A DNA stretch of 64,000 bases from Paenibacillus allorhizosphaerae (GCF_910594985.1 NZ_CAJVCE010000023.1:1-64000); one strand, 5' to 3'; positions 7,299-16,369 are shown, numbered from the stretch's first letter. Program-made: numbers and translations. Notes: generated from the sequence alone by a model not told the origin.

Positions 7299-8773
7299 GC
7301 CGTTTCACTCTCGCTTTCGTCCGCCAAATAGCCGAGTTCTCTTAATCGTTCGACGAATCGGCGGTAGTTGTCATCATACTTCTCACAGACGGATGCATCC
7401 CATGGCTCGATCAGCTGCTCCGGCGCAATCATTGCGGAACCCGCTTCTTCGAGGCCCGAGAACAGCGTACCGGATGCGGCCAAAACCGCTGCACCGACGG
7501 CGCCTTCGACGTGCTTCATCTTGCGGATCGGCCTGCGCAGAACGCTGCTTCGGATGCCGAGCCAGACCGGACTAGTGCTTGCGCCCCCGGCCGTATACAC
7601 ATTCGCCACCGTCTCGCCGGATAGCGCTTCGATCATTTCGTAGGCGAGCCGCTCCAGATAGGCTACCCCTTCCATCCGCGCCGCAAACCGCTGCTCGGCG
7701 GTCAAGCCGCCGTGGTCGAACCCTCGCGCCCCGGCCGCGACGAACGGGAATCGCTCCCCATGCTGCAGGAGCGGATAACAAATCCACGGCGTCGGAACAA
7801 GCGACGCCGCTTCGCGGTTTAATGCGGCCAGATCGGCTCCGGCGTAATCGCGGGATACCCAGTCCCCGCCCGTGTTGCTCGCGCCGCCCGGCATCCAGAA
7901 GCCTTGCGGGTGCTTGTGGTTGTAAAGCCTCCCAAGCGGATCGTCGATCGGCTCGCGGGTGACGCCCTTGACGACCAGCGTCGTCCCGATCGTCGTGCTC
8001 CATTCGCCCGGGCGAATGGCGCCGGAAGCGATCTGCGACGTGCAGCCGTCGGTCATCCCCGTCACAACGAGGACGTTGCGCGGCAGGCCCGTCGCCTCCG
8101 CCACCTCGGGCGCTACGGTGCCGAGCACGGTTCCCGGCGGGACGACCTTCGGCAGCCATGAAGCCGGAATGCCGAGCTCGCCGGTCACATAGCCGGGCCA
8201 TTGCTCCTGGACGAGGTCGTAGCCGGTCTTAAGGCAGTTCGAATAGTCCGTCACGCCCCAAACCCCGCTCAGCTTGCCGACGATGTAATCGGTTGCATGC
8301 GCCCACAGCTCGATCCGTTCCGCCGCAGACGGGTCATGCTCCCGAAACCACAGCATTTTCGGAAGCCCGGAGGAGGCGTTGAACGCCGTATAGCCCGCCG
8401 ACCCGGCCCGCTCCGCGGCCGCTTTGCACAGCTGCGCCTCCCGAAACGAGCGGGGGTCGCTGTACATGAGCGCCGGGCTGACCGGTTCATGGCGGGCGTC
8501 AAGAGCAATCATCGTCCCTGACGTCGATGTGACCGAAATCGCCTTGACCTCCGGCTTCGGTACGATCCGATTCAAGTCTCCCATGAGCCTGGTCAGACAT
8601 GAAAGCAGGTCTCTCCACCAACCGGCGGGAGACTGTTCCTCTCGCGAGCCTTCGATTGAAAAAGCAACCGCGTGCGACGACAGCAGCTCGCCGTGGTCGT
8701 TCAGCGCCATCACGCGCACGCCTTGCGTACCGATATCCGTTCCTATGACAACGAGGCGTTGTTGATGCGACAT
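7295..8773 (-). CDS. FGGY-family carbohydrate kinase (ribulokinase/xylulokinase-like)
   Basis: ATP-dependent sugar kinase of 492 residues with two actin-like domains. The N-terminal phosphate-1 loop VVIGTDIGTQGVRV, the inter-domain TGMTDGCTSQIASG segment, GEWSTTIGTTLVVKG and the C-terminal adenosine motif VYTAGGASTSPVWLGIRSSVL are visible. The stretch TSTSGTMIALD followed by PALMYSDPR recalls D-ribulokinase-like members more than glycerol kinases, but the substrate is uncertain. ATG 8773 follows GGAGGGG. Its 5' region holds an unusual tandem repeat. The stop is coupled to the phosphatase gene. It probably phosphorylates the sugar taken up by the upstream ABC transporter. Confidence 0.9.
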   Translation of the reverse strand: MSHQQRLVVIGTDIGTQGVRVMALNDHGELLSSHAVAFSIEGSREEQSPAGWWRDLLSCLTRLMGDLNRIVPKPEVKAISVTSTSGTMIALDARHEPVSPALMYSDPRSFREAQLCKAAAERAGSAGYTAFNASSGLPKMLWFREHDPSAAERIELWAHATDYIVGKLSGVWGVTDYSNCLKTGYDLVQEQWPGYVTGELGIPASWLPKVVPPGTVLGTVAPEVAEATGLPRNVLVVTGMTDGCTSQIASGAIRPGEWSTTIGTTLVVKGVTREPIDDPLGRLYNHKHPQGFWMPGGASNTGGDWVSRDYAGADLAALNREAASLVPTPWICYPLLQHGERFPFVAAGARGFDHGGLTAEQRFAARMEGVAYLERLAYEMIEALSGETVANVYTAGGASTSPVWLGIRSSVLRRPIRKMKHVEGAVGAAVLAASGTLFSGLEEAGSAMIAPEQLIEPWDASVCEKYDDNYRRFVERLRELGYLADESESETA

Positions 8774-8786
8774 ATGTTCGTTCCCC

Positions 8787-8904
8787 TCCTACGTTGCAAC
8801 TGTTACTCTGCATAGCTAAGAGTCCGTTGTCAACCTACGTTGCAACTGTCACTCTGCATAGCTAAGAGTCTGTTGTCAACCTGCGTTGCAACTGTTACTC
8901 TGCA
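8787..8904 (-). repeat. 46-base tandem repeat in front of the kinase gene
   Basis: Two complete units (8787-8832, 8833-8878) and a partial third (8879-8904) differ at only a few positions. Read on the minus strand, each complete unit contains GTTGACAAC, an imperfect hairpin whose core is ACTCT-N9-AGAGT, and the palindrome GTTGCAAC. The last copy runs directly into the GGAGGGG ribosome site of the FGGY kinase. The unit is not a multiple of three and has no credible peptide. Confidence 0.9.
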
Positions 8905-8945
8905 TTCGTTGGCAAACGGGTGCCGCAGCACTCGGCTTCTCCTGC

Positions 8946-9962
8946 TTACAGCGCTGTCCGATGCGATTCCAGCGAAGAAAGGACGGACGGGTTGACCAAC
9001 TGACGGATCTCCCTGTTGCCGTGAACAAACCATTCTTTCAAGACATCGTTCATAATCGTGACGCTGTATCCGTCCACTTCGAAAGAAGCGCCGGCGATAT
9101 GCGGCGTCGCATACACGTTCGGCAGCGAAATCAGCTCATAGTCCGATGCGTCCGGCGGTTCGTTATAGAACACATCGAGAATTGCTCCGCCGATTCGCTG
9201 TTCCTTCAGCGTATTGTACAAAGCATCCCTGTCGACGACCGCTGCCCGGGCGCTATTGACGAAGATCGCTTCCGGCTTCATCATTCGGAACAAACGTTCG
9301 TTGATAGAACCGGTCGTCTCCGCCGTAACCGGAAGATGAATGGATACGATGTCGCTCGTCGAAAAAATTTCTTCCAACGTGATCGGCACGTACTCCGGAT
9401 TCGGAGACTGCTTCAAATACGGATCGTAATACTGTATTTTGCAGGAGAACCCGGACAAGACTGCAGCCACCCGCTGGCCGACGCCGCCGAATCCGACCAT
9501 GCCTACCGTCTTGCCGCAAATTTCATGGCCGCGGAAATAAAGATACGATTCGTGCGCATCCCCTTTCCACTGCCCGGACTTCAGCCACGCCTCGCCCTCC
9601 CGCATTTTCCGCAAAAATACGATCAGCCCTGCCGTTACAAGCTCGGCCACCGCCTGCGCGTTCCGGGCCGGCGTATTGAAAACGGGAATGCCGCGGCTCG
9701 TCGCTTTGGCGATGTCCACGTTGGAAGGCGTGCCCCGGCATACGCCGATAAATTTCAAATCGACAGTCTCGATGACGGATGCATCCACGTGATCGTGCTC
9801 CGTGATCAAACAGTCCGCTCCCGTTTCCTGAATCAACCGAATCAATTCATCCGAATGAAATGCTCTGCCGTGCGGTTTCCACGGGCGGAAATGGACGGTA
9901 CCATACCGCTCCAGTTGTTGCAGCGCTTCGCTTGAGTAAGGGGCCGTCACCAGAATATTCAT
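8946..9962 (-). CDS. D-isomer-specific 2-hydroxyacid dehydrogenase
   Basis: NAD-dependent dehydrogenase of 338 residues interconverting a D-2-hydroxyacid and a 2-oxoacid. The Rossmann signature VGMVGFGGVGQRVA, the catalytic arginine region FVNSARAAVVD, a downstream acidic site and the catalytic histidine in YATPHIAGAS are present. It resembles phosphoglycerate/glycerate dehydrogenases. It lies between the SorC regulator (26 bases upstream) and the FGGY kinase (about 170 bases downstream). In this context it may act on an aldonate or its phosphate (inference). The ATG has AAAGG and GAGGAA just upstream. Confidence 0.93.
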   Translation of the reverse strand: MNILVTAPYSSEALQQLERYGTVHFRPWKPHGRAFHSDELIRLIQETGADCLITEHDHVDASVIETVDLKFIGVCRGTPSNVDIAKATSRGIPVFNTPARNAQAVAELVTAGLIVFLRKMREGEAWLKSGQWKGDAHESYLYFRGHEICGKTVGMVGFGGVGQRVAAVLSGFSCKIQYYDPYLKQSPNPEYVPITLEEIFSTSDIVSIHLPVTAETTGSINERLFRMMKPEAIFVNSARAAVVDRDALYNTLKEQRIGGAILDVFYNEPPDASDYELISLPNVYATPHIAGASFEVDGYSVTIMNDVLKEWFVHGNREIRQLVNPSVLSSLESHRTAL

Positions 9963-9988
9963 TCTTCCTCAACCTTTCTATGTTGCAA

Positions 9989-10945
9989 TCAAATCGAATC
10001 CAGCAGCGTTAAAGCCGTCTCCTCCGTCGTAATGAGTACGTGGAGCAGATGGCCGTTTAGCGCACCCCTTATGGCTCTTGTCTTGCCGGGACCGTAGGCG
10101 ACGCCGATGCGCAGCTCGATGTTCAAATAATCCTCGGGCGAGGCGCCGACCACACGGTCGCTCAACGACGGATTGGAGAACTTCCCCTGTTCGTTGTAAA
10201 AATGAAAAATAACGTCTCCTACGCTCGTCTCGCTTAACGTTGGGCTGTCCAGACCGGGAACGAGCCCCGACGATATGATCGTCGCATCCTCTCCGGTATG
10301 TCCGATGCCTACGACCGCCACGCTCACTTTACGGATTTCCTCGACAATTTCCTGAATGCTCGGATCGTTCAAAAATCCGATCTTGCTTTCCTCCGACCGG
10401 GCAATGGCCGGTGCCGGGAACAAGTAGGGCTTGCCGCGCAGCGCATGAGACCACACTTGAATAACGGAAGCTGCGGGCACCAGTTCTTCCTTGGCCCCCG
10501 AGCCGCCGGAAAGCTGCACAACCTTCAGACCCGGCCGCGGTTCGCACAGGTGCATCTGCGTGCCGATCGAGTAAAGCGACTTGCCCCATCCGAGCCCGAT
10601 AGACCCGTGCGTAGGGAGAACGGAATTCAAATACTGGCTGGAGAGCGTCTCGAAAGCGCCCGGCGAATCGTCGCTGCGAAACACGACGCAATCCTTCAGC
10701 CCGTACTGCTTCGAAATTTGCTTTTCCAGCGCAGTGTGACGGCTATTATCCAGATCCGACCGGATTTGAAACTGAATGATGCCGCGTTCCCTCGCTTCAT
10801 TCAGAAAGCGGGCTACAGAGGAGCGGCCGATGTTCAGCTGCTCCGATATTTCCTGCTGATTCATGCCGAGCACATAATACATGCGGGCGATGCGCTCCAG
10901 AAAACCGTCTTTGGACGTTTGCTCATTATTGGTTGTTTTGTTCAT
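9989..10945 (-). CDS. SorC/DeoR-type sugar-binding transcriptional regulator
   Basis: Protein of 318 residues. The N-terminal helix-turn-helix (about 20-50, MNQQEISEQLNIGRSSVARF) is followed by a SorC sugar-phosphate binding domain (about 65-315), with typical stretches such as SIGLGWGKSLYSIG, VVGIGHTGEDATI and VGASPEDY. SorC proteins sense phosphorylated sugars and control the operon they sit in; this one lies inside a transporter-kinase cluster. An inverted repeat around a TATAAT lies immediately upstream, and a different shared motif occurs in the promoter of the cluster. Which of the two it binds is unknown. Confidence 0.93.
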   Translation of the reverse strand: MNKTTNNEQTSKDGFLERIARMYYVLGMNQQEISEQLNIGRSSVARFLNEARERGIIQFQIRSDLDNSRHTALEKQISKQYGLKDCVVFRSDDSPGAFETLSSQYLNSVLPTHGSIGLGWGKSLYSIGTQMHLCEPRPGLKVVQLSGGSGAKEELVPAASVIQVWSHALRGKPYLFPAPAIARSEESKIGFLNDPSIQEIVEEIRKVSVAVVGIGHTGEDATIISSGLVPGLDSPTLSETSVGDVIFHFYNEQGKFSNPSLSDRVVGASPEDYLNIELRIGVAYGPGKTRAIRGALNGHLLHVLITTEETALTLLDSI

Positions 10946-10975
10946 AATATCCCCATTCTATCATAACAAAATTTA

Positions 10976-11007
10976 GTGTGTAAATAGATTATACCTAGTT
11001 TTCACAC
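10976..11007 (-). promoter_or_regulatory. Inverted repeat around a -10-like box upstream of the SorC gene
   Basis: GTGTGTAAA at 10976-10984 and TTTTCACAC at 10999-11007 form an inverted repeat. Between them TATAAT is readable on the minus strand (10993-10988). No good -35 is seen at the right distance. It may mark an autoregulated internal promoter. Confidence 0.45.
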
Positions 11008-11008
11008 C

Positions 11009-11839
11009 TTATTTAAAGGTAGAATGGGCCATTGCTGTAATAATATGTTTTTGGGCTATGATGAACAGCACGATGATCGGAGCGATCGCGATCAAGCTGC
11101 CCGCCATGACGATATGATAGTTGACGGCTTCCTCGTTGGCGACATTTTTCAGCACGGCGACGGCAACGGTAATGACGCGCATTTTTTCCGAGTTCGTCAT
11201 GACAAGCGGCCAGAAGTAAGCGTTCCAGTTGCCGATGAACTTCAAGATCACCAGAGTGACCACTGTCGACTTGGCCATCGGTACGAGAATGCGGTACATG
11301 ATATGGAACTTGTTCGCGCCGTCCACTTTCGCCGCATCGATCACATCGTTATTGATCGATTTGAATACTTGCCGCATCAGAAAGATCGAATAGGCGGACG
11401 CCGCATGCGGTATCGTCAAGGCAAGGAACGTATTGAGCCAACCGAGCTTCGACAGCATGACGTAGGTCGGAACGAAGATGATCTGCTCGGGAACGATCAA
11501 AGCGGCGATGACCACGAGGAACAGCTTCTCTTTGCCCGGAAACTGGCCTTTGGCAAATGCATATGCCGTTATGATCGATATATTGATCTGCAAAAAAATA
11601 TTAACGACTGTCATTACAACCGTGTTGTATGTATAAATGTGCATCGGCGCCACTTGGAAAATGCGCTTGAAGTTTTCCCAGGCGAACGTCTCCGGCCAAA
11701 AGGTCGGCACCGCGCTCTTGAGCTCCGGCACCGTCTTGAAAGCCGTAATGAAAAGCCAGTACAGCGGAAATGCGAATGCGGCCGTAACCAGCAAAGCGGC
11801 GATGACCCGGATCGATGCAATCGTTTTGGAAGCAGCCAT
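11009..11839 (-). CDS. Carbohydrate ABC transporter permease (MalG/UgpE-like)
   Basis: Inner-membrane permease of 276 residues with about six transmembrane segments. The cytoplasmic EAA loop, which contacts the ATPase, reads INNDVIDAAKVDGANKF. The N-terminal AFPLYWLFITAFKT and the C-terminal tail ending AMAHSTFK are characteristic of CUT1 permeases. It follows the partner permease by 8 bases. No ATPase gene is present, as is common in Bacillota where a shared MsmX-type ATPase drives several importers. A broken paralogue lies at 3799-4387. Confidence 0.93.
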   Translation of the reverse strand: MAASKTIASIRVIAALLVTAAFAFPLYWLFITAFKTVPELKSAVPTFWPETFAWENFKRIFQVAPMHIYTYNTVVMTVVNIFLQINISIITAYAFAKGQFPGKEKLFLVVIAALIVPEQIIFVPTYVMLSKLGWLNTFLALTIPHAASAYSIFLMRQVFKSINNDVIDAAKVDGANKFHIMYRILVPMAKSTVVTLVILKFIGNWNAYFWPLVMTNSEKMRVITVAVAVLKNVANEEAVNYHIVMAGSLIAIAPIIVLFIIAQKHIITAMAHSTFK

Positions 11840-11847
11840 TGGTCACC

Positions 11848-12780
11848 CTACCCTTCGTAATGAACTCTTTTCTTCGAGATGTAATATTGCAGAAATGAGA
11901 ATGCAACGATGATTGCGAAGAATATAATAACGAGCGCCGACGATTTGCCGATGCGGAACTGTTTGAATGCGACTTCGTAAATCCACATCACCATCACCCT
12001 CGTCGAGTCGAGCGGACCGCCGCCGGTCATGACGTCGACCGATTGGAACACCTGCATCGCGCCGATAAACGTCGTGATCACAAGAAACAGCGTGATCGGC
12101 GACAGCAGCGGAAGCGTAATGTGCCGGAACTGGTGCCAGCGACCGGCGCCGTCCATGCCGGCGCTCTCGTAATATTCGAGCGGGATGCCCCGCAGCCCTC
12201 CGATGAAGATGATCATGCAGAAGCCGCAGCCTTTCCACACCGCAACGAATACAAGACTCCACAGCGCGGAAACCGGGTTATTGAGCCAGTTGACCGGCTC
12301 CACTCCAACCGCTCCGAGCGCCACGTTCAGCAATCCGTACCGGTAGTTCAGCAGCCACATGAAAACAAGAGAAGCGACGACCATGGAAATATAATGCGGC
12401 ATGAAAATAAAGAACCGCATAAAGCCGAACAGCTTCGAATTGGAATTGAACAGCATGGCCAGCAGTAATCCGATCAAAATGACAAGCGACACATCCAGAA
12501 CGGTGTACAAAAACGTAATTTTAAGCACGTTGTAAAACTGCGCATCGACGAGCAGCTTTTCGTAATTGGACAGTCCAATGAAATTTTTGACGGGACGAAC
12601 GAAGTTCCAATCCGTAAAGCTTAAATAAAACGAATACACAAGCGGGTAAAAGGAGAAAGTGCCCATCAGCACGAATGCCGGAATAATAAGCGAAAAATCT
12701 TTTAACTTCTCAAGCCTCTGATAATGGAGCCATTTCTTTCGGGGAGAAGGAGAACGGGCTGTACTAGCCTCGGGGTTCAT
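11848..12780 (-). CDS. Carbohydrate ABC transporter permease (MalF/UgpA-like)
   Basis: Permease of about 310 residues with a long N-terminal cytoplasmic segment and about six membrane helices. The EAA loop reads IPLEYYESAGMDGAGRWHQF, and TGGGPLDSTRVMVMWIY and the basic tail KKRVHYEG are typical of UgpA/MalF. Several in-frame ATGs exist. The one at 12780 has AAGGTGG eight bases upstream and is preferred to 12837, which overlaps the binding-protein stop. It pairs with the permease that follows. A 3' remnant of a second copy survives at 4398-4624. Confidence 0.92.
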   Translation of the reverse strand: MNPEASTARSPSPRKKWLHYQRLEKLKDFSLIIPAFVLMGTFSFYPLVYSFYLSFTDWNFVRPVKNFIGLSNYEKLLVDAQFYNVLKITFLYTVLDVSLVILIGLLLAMLFNSNSKLFGFMRFFIFMPHYISMVVASLVFMWLLNYRYGLLNVALGAVGVEPVNWLNNPVSALWSLVFVAVWKGCGFCMIIFIGGLRGIPLEYYESAGMDGAGRWHQFRHITLPLLSPITLFLVITTFIGAMQVFQSVDVMTGGGPLDSTRVMVMWIYEVAFKQFRIGKSSALVIIFFAIIVAFSFLQYYISKKRVHYEG

Positions 12781-12836
12781 GCGCATGTCCACCTTTCTGA
12801 TCGGGGAGGCTTCGATTCCGGGCCTCCCCCGTATCA

Positions 12837-14153
12837 TTACTTATAATCTTTCAAAATTTCGTTCACTTCTTTCGCTCCCTGCTTGAAGGAAGCTTCCACG
12901 TCCGTATTTTCCAGCACGACGCGGTCGATTGCCTTTTGAAGGGAAGCCTTCGTCTCCGAATAGCCTGGATGCTGGGGTCTCGAGATGACATCGTCAAAAT
13001 GGTCGAAAATGCTCTTCATGTAAGGATACTTCTTGAAAAACTCTTGCCCTTGCGGCGAATTGACGGCCGCCTTGCGTGTAGGCATGTAGCCAAGCGCGTC
13101 GACGAACTTGATATTGTTTTCCGCCCCGGTCGCAAACTGGACGAACTTCCATGCCGCTTCCTTCTGTTTTTGCGGAGCCATGTCCATAATGACCAGGGCT
13201 GCGCCGCCGATTTCGGCGATTCTGCGTTTATCTCCCGGCAGGAACGCAGCGCCGATCTCGAATTTCGCCGTATCCTGATACGCTTTCAAGCCGGAGGAAG
13301 AAATCTGGAACATGCCAAGCTGGCCGTCGAGGAACATCTGCTTCGCCGTATCCGTGCCGCCTTTGCCGTGCGTATAGTATATATAGCCTTTCTTCTTCCA
13401 TTCCTGGAACTGCCTCATGAACCGGAAGCTTTCCGGCTGATCGACGCCGGACTTGCCGTCCTTCGTGAAGATCGTCCCTCCGCCATTGAGCAGCCACGGC
13501 TCATAATCCCACGGGCCGGACAAGTTGACGGTGAAGCCGTAGCGGCTAATTTTGTCGCCTTCTTTCTTGACGATCTTCTGCCCGAACGTCTCTACATCCG
13601 CCCATGTTTCCGGCGGCTTAATGCCTTCCTTGTCGAACATCGTTTTGTTATAAACGAAAGCGTTCGTGCTCACGACGAAGGGGATGCCATACTGCTTCCC
13701 ATTCAATGAATACGCTTCCAACATTCCTTTTGAAAAATCTTTCGTATCGACTTTATCGCGCTGTATGTAGGTGCCAAGCTCCATCAATGCGCCGTTAATA
13801 GCCAAATTCGGCATCAGCGAATTTTCGGTTACCGTAACGGCAGGAACGTCCTTGGCAGCCATCGCTGCCGTCAGCTTGCGGGACAGCTCGTCATAGCTGC
13901 CTTGGTATACGGGTTCTACCGTAATGTTCGGATACTTCTTGTTAAACTCGGCAATGATCAGCTTCATCCCTTCGAGCTGCGTCTCCGGATGGCTGTGCCA
14001 ATATTGGATCGTAATCGGCGAATTATCTTCTTTAAGCGGCGGAGCTTCCACCGAACCGCTTGAGCTGGCAGGACTTCCAGAGGAACATCCGGTAAATGCG
14101 ACTGCGGACAAAGACAAGCTGAGTAAAATCTTCTGTGGTTTCCATGTGTTCAA
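12837..14153 (-). CDS. ABC transporter extracellular sugar-binding lipoprotein
   Basis: Solute-binding protein of 438 residues. The signal peptide ends in a lipobox (VAFTGC), so the mature protein is tethered to the outer face of the membrane by a lipidated cysteine. The family 1 binding-protein features are present: ITIQYWHSHPE at the start of the first lobe, a hinge region with FNKKYPNITVEPVYQG, and NKTMFDKEGIKPPETWADV. Translation seems to start at TTG 14153, preceded by AAAGGGG. It is the first gene of the catabolic cluster, and the promoter region upstream carries a motif shared with another locus. The ligand cannot be told from sequence, though UgpB-like glycerophosphodiester or polyol ligands are plausible. 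Confidence 0.93.
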   Translation of the reverse strand: MNTWKPQKILLSLSLSAVAFTGCSSGSPASSSGSVEAPPLKEDNSPITIQYWHSHPETQLEGMKLIIAEFNKKYPNITVEPVYQGSYDELSRKLTAAMAAKDVPAVTVTENSLMPNLAINGALMELGTYIQRDKVDTKDFSKGMLEAYSLNGKQYGIPFVVSTNAFVYNKTMFDKEGIKPPETWADVETFGQKIVKKEGDKISRYGFTVNLSGPWDYEPWLLNGGGTIFTKDGKSGVDQPESFRFMRQFQEWKKKGYIYYTHGKGGTDTAKQMFLDGQLGMFQISSSGLKAYQDTAKFEIGAAFLPGDKRRIAEIGGAALVIMDMAPQKQKEAAWKFVQFATGAENNIKFVDALGYMPTRKAAVNSPQGQEFFKKYPYMKSIFDHFDDVISRPQHPGYSETKASLQKAIDRVVLENTDVEASFKQGAKEVNEILKDYK

Positions 14154-14469
14154 GGAATGAAACCCCTTTCAATTTATATTTCGGACAATTCAGCTATTTA
14201 TGAGCATTTGTCCAAATTCAATTTGATAGTATCACAATATTTATAGAATCGTAAATGTTTTTTTGAAAATATTAATAATATGCTGTATTACAGACCGTTC
14301 CGTTCTCACGCTAAAAAAGATACTTACTAACAAAAGTATGTGTACTTGTATTTATGCACTACATGACACATAATGAGTAAAGCGGCTGTATCGCGCATCT
14401 CGCATGCCGGAAACTCAGGCGCGGACGGTTCCCACGGGAACAATTCAGGTTTAGGGAGGTTAGCGATTT
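14154..14469. other. Divergent control region between the transporter cluster and the LLM oxidoreductase
   Basis: No gene is visible. The left part is AT-rich and must hold the promoter of the transporter cluster; TGAGCATTTGTCCA at 14201-14214 is the only clear operator candidate. The right part, next to 14470, has a GGGAGG ribosome site but no obvious promoter hexamers. Confidence 0.7.
14201..14214. promoter_or_regulatory. Operator-like motif TGAGCATTTGTCCA
   Basis: The 14 bases are identical to 19528-19541, where they are part of an inverted repeat. A weaker opposite arm (CAATTTGA) follows at 14219-14226. It lies about 50 bases before the start of the sugar-binding protein gene, as expected for a repressor site. 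Confidence 0.6.
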
Positions 14470-15498
14470 ATGCAGGAACATCGTGATTCACACAAACGAT
14501 TGCAAGATATACCGTTTTCGATATTGGACCTGGCTCCGATCGTCACAGGCGCTACGGCAGCCGATTCATTCCGCAACACACTGGATCTTGCCCGCCATGC
14601 GGAAAGCTGGGGATACCACCGCTTCTGGCTCGCGGAGCATCATAATATGCCGGGGATCGCCAGCTCTGCGACCTCGGTCGTCATCGGCCATGTCGCGGCC
14701 GGTACCCAATCGATTCGGGTCGGCTCCGGAGGCATCATGCTGCCCAACCATGCGCCGCTCGTCATTGCCGAACAGTTCGGAACGCTTGAATCGCTCTACC
14801 CGGGCCGGATCGATCTCGGACTCGGCCGAGCTCCCGGCTCCGACCAGCCGGCGGCCCGCGCGCTGCGCCGCGGTCTCGGGAGCAGCGGCGACGATTTTCC
14901 GGAGCTGGTCAGCGAGCTTCGCAGCTACTTCGATCCGTCCCGCGAGGGCCGTCCGCCCGGCGTGCGCGCCGTGCCGGGCGAAGGCTTGAACATTCCGATC
15001 TGGCTGCTTGGCTCAAGCGGCTTCAGCGCCCAATTGGCCGGTCAGCTCGGTTTGCCTTTCGCCTTTGCCAGCCATTTCGCTCCCGACTACCTGCTGCCAG
15101 CCCTGCAGCTGTATCGCAGCAACTTCCGTCCGTCGGAGGTGCTGGAGCAGCCGTATGCGATGGTCGGCATCAACGTGATCGCCGCCGATACGGATGCGGA
15201 AGCGCGCAGGCTGGCCACATCGCAGGAGCAGCAATTTCTGAATCTCGTTCGCGGCCGAACCGGCATGCTGAATCCTCCGGTCGATAACATGGACGAATTG
15301 TGGGCCGAGCATGAAAAAGCGTATATCCGCAAGCAATTGGGCTTTTCCGCGATAGGAAGCAAAGAAACGGTAAAGACCAAGCTTCAGGCGCTGCTTGATG
15401 AAACCGGAGCCGACGAATTTATCGCCGCCGGGCAAATATATGACCACGTTGCCCGCTTGCGTTCTTACGAAATTGTCGCCGACGTCGTGAAGCACTGA
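14470..15498 (+). CDS. LLM-class flavin-dependent oxidoreductase
   Basis: Luciferase-like monooxygenase fold of 342 residues. Typical segments appear: [20 protein letters not shown] at the N-terminus, [18 protein letters not shown] (residues around 45-62), [25 protein letters not shown], and [14 protein letters not shown]. This matches the MsnO8/YtmO-like subgroup, FMN-dependent enzymes of mostly unknown substrate. GGGAGG sits 9 bases before the ATG. It stands alone, facing away from the sugar-transport cluster, so its link to that cluster is unproven. Confidence 0.92.
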   Translation: MQEHRDSHKRLQDIPFSILDLAPIVTGATAADSFRNTLDLARHAESWGYHRFWLAEHHNMPGIASSATSVVIGHVAAGTQSIRVGSGGIMLPNHAPLVIAEQFGTLESLYPGRIDLGLGRAPGSDQPAARALRRGLGSSGDDFPELVSELRSYFDPSREGRPPGVRAVPGEGLNIPIWLLGSSGFSAQLAGQLGLPFAFASHFAPDYLLPALQLYRSNFRPSEVLEQPYAMVGINVIAADTDAEARRLATSQEQQFLNLVRGRTGMLNPPVDNMDELWAEHEKAYIRKQLGFSAIGSKETVKTKLQALLDETGADEFIAAGQIYDHVARLRSYEIVADVVKH

Positions 15499-15716
15499 AA
15501 TTCAAATCGTAATACGAATGATTGAGCCCGGAACAGGTGACCATGTTGCAGCTGAAATCAACAAGCGGCATGCGAGCAAGATGCTGCAGCGTGGCGGTCG
15601 AAGGTGCGAAAACGGTCGAGACGCGGCAGCGGCGGATTGAAAAAGCAGGCAACGCGCTCAAAGAAGGACGAACGCGGTAGAGTCATTTTCAGATAAACCT
15701 GCGTCAGTATACAAAT

Positions 15717-15761
15717 GAAGAACGGCCCTCTCGCCCGCTGCGAAAGAGCCGTTCTTTTTTA
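15717..15761 (+). terminator. Terminator hairpin between convergent genes
   Basis: AGAACGGC pairs with GCCGTTCT and ends in TTTTTT on the plus strand. The 290-base gap between the LLM gene and the HupE gene is otherwise empty. The hairpin may serve both directions. Confidence 0.75.
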
Positions 15762-15787
15762 GTTATAATGAAGCGCCATGACGATGC

Positions 15788-16354
15788 TTAAATGAATCCT
15801 TTGAGCCGAACGTACACCCAGTACAGACCGATTAAGAAAATGCACACGGAGACGGTCCGGAAAAAGATCGTATAATACGCCGCATTTTTCTCCCGGAAGC
15901 GAATCAGGATCGGCAGCAAAATGCCGACGACGCCCAATTGCCCGAGCTCAATGCCTACGTTGAACGAAATGAGTGAGGTCGCGAGGTAGCTTTTTTGAAA
16001 CCCGATCTCGCTAATCCCGCTCGCAAACCCAAGCCCGTGGATTAAGCCGAACACAAACGTAAGCGCCCAGCGCCATTTGAACGTTTTGACGAATAAATTT
16101 TCGACCGCAATATAGCAAATCGTCAGCGCGATTCCCACCTCGATCCATTTCGGATACACGGGTACGAGATTCAGTACGGCCAAACAGAGCGTAAGGCTGT
16201 GGGAAATCGTGAAAGCGGTAATGATTTTTAGAATCGCCTTAAACCGTTCCGCGATAATGATGAGTCCAAGCAGGAACAACAGATGGTCATAGCCGGTAAT
16301 GATATGCTCCAGACCGAGATTGATATACATAAATATAACCGTTAACAAGTCCAA
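15788..16354 (-). CDS. HupE/UreJ-like membrane protein
   Basis: Membrane protein of 188 residues with about six hydrophobic segments. GLEHIITGYDHLLFLLGLI near the N-terminus and FGLIHGLGFASG in the middle carry the conserved histidines and aspartate of HupE/UreJ proteins, which are linked to nickel or cobalt uptake. The length suits the family. It follows the larger membrane protein at 16370 by 15 bases and is last in a three-gene unit. No hydrogenase or urease gene is near, so the metal link is only a family expectation. Confidence 0.82.
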   Translation of the reverse strand: MDLLTVIFMYINLGLEHIITGYDHLLFLLGLIIIAERFKAILKIITAFTISHSLTLCLAVLNLVPVYPKWIEVGIALTICYIAVENLFVKTFKWRWALTFVFGLIHGLGFASGISEIGFQKSYLATSLISFNVGIELGQLGVVGILLPILIRFREKNAAYYTIFFRTVSVCIFLIGLYWVYVRLKGFI

Positions 16355-16369
16355 GCGAGCCTTCTCCCC

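Noticed and set aside
7572-8201. Long frame opposite and within the FGGY kinase gene
   Set aside because: Arginine/alanine-rich translation typical of a GC-rich shadow frame; the kinase in the other frame has all family motifs.
8820-8880. TTGACA hexamers inside the tandem repeats as promoter -35 boxes
   Set aside because: No acceptable -10 hexamer occurs 16-18 bases downstream in any unit.
8787-8904. Regularly spaced repeats that could suggest a CRISPR array
   Set aside because: The units are directly adjacent with no unique spacers, and no cas genes lie in the window.
15499-15716. Possible short gene between the LLM and HupE genes
   Set aside because: Frames here lack ribosome sites; only the terminator hairpin at 15717-15761 is convincing.
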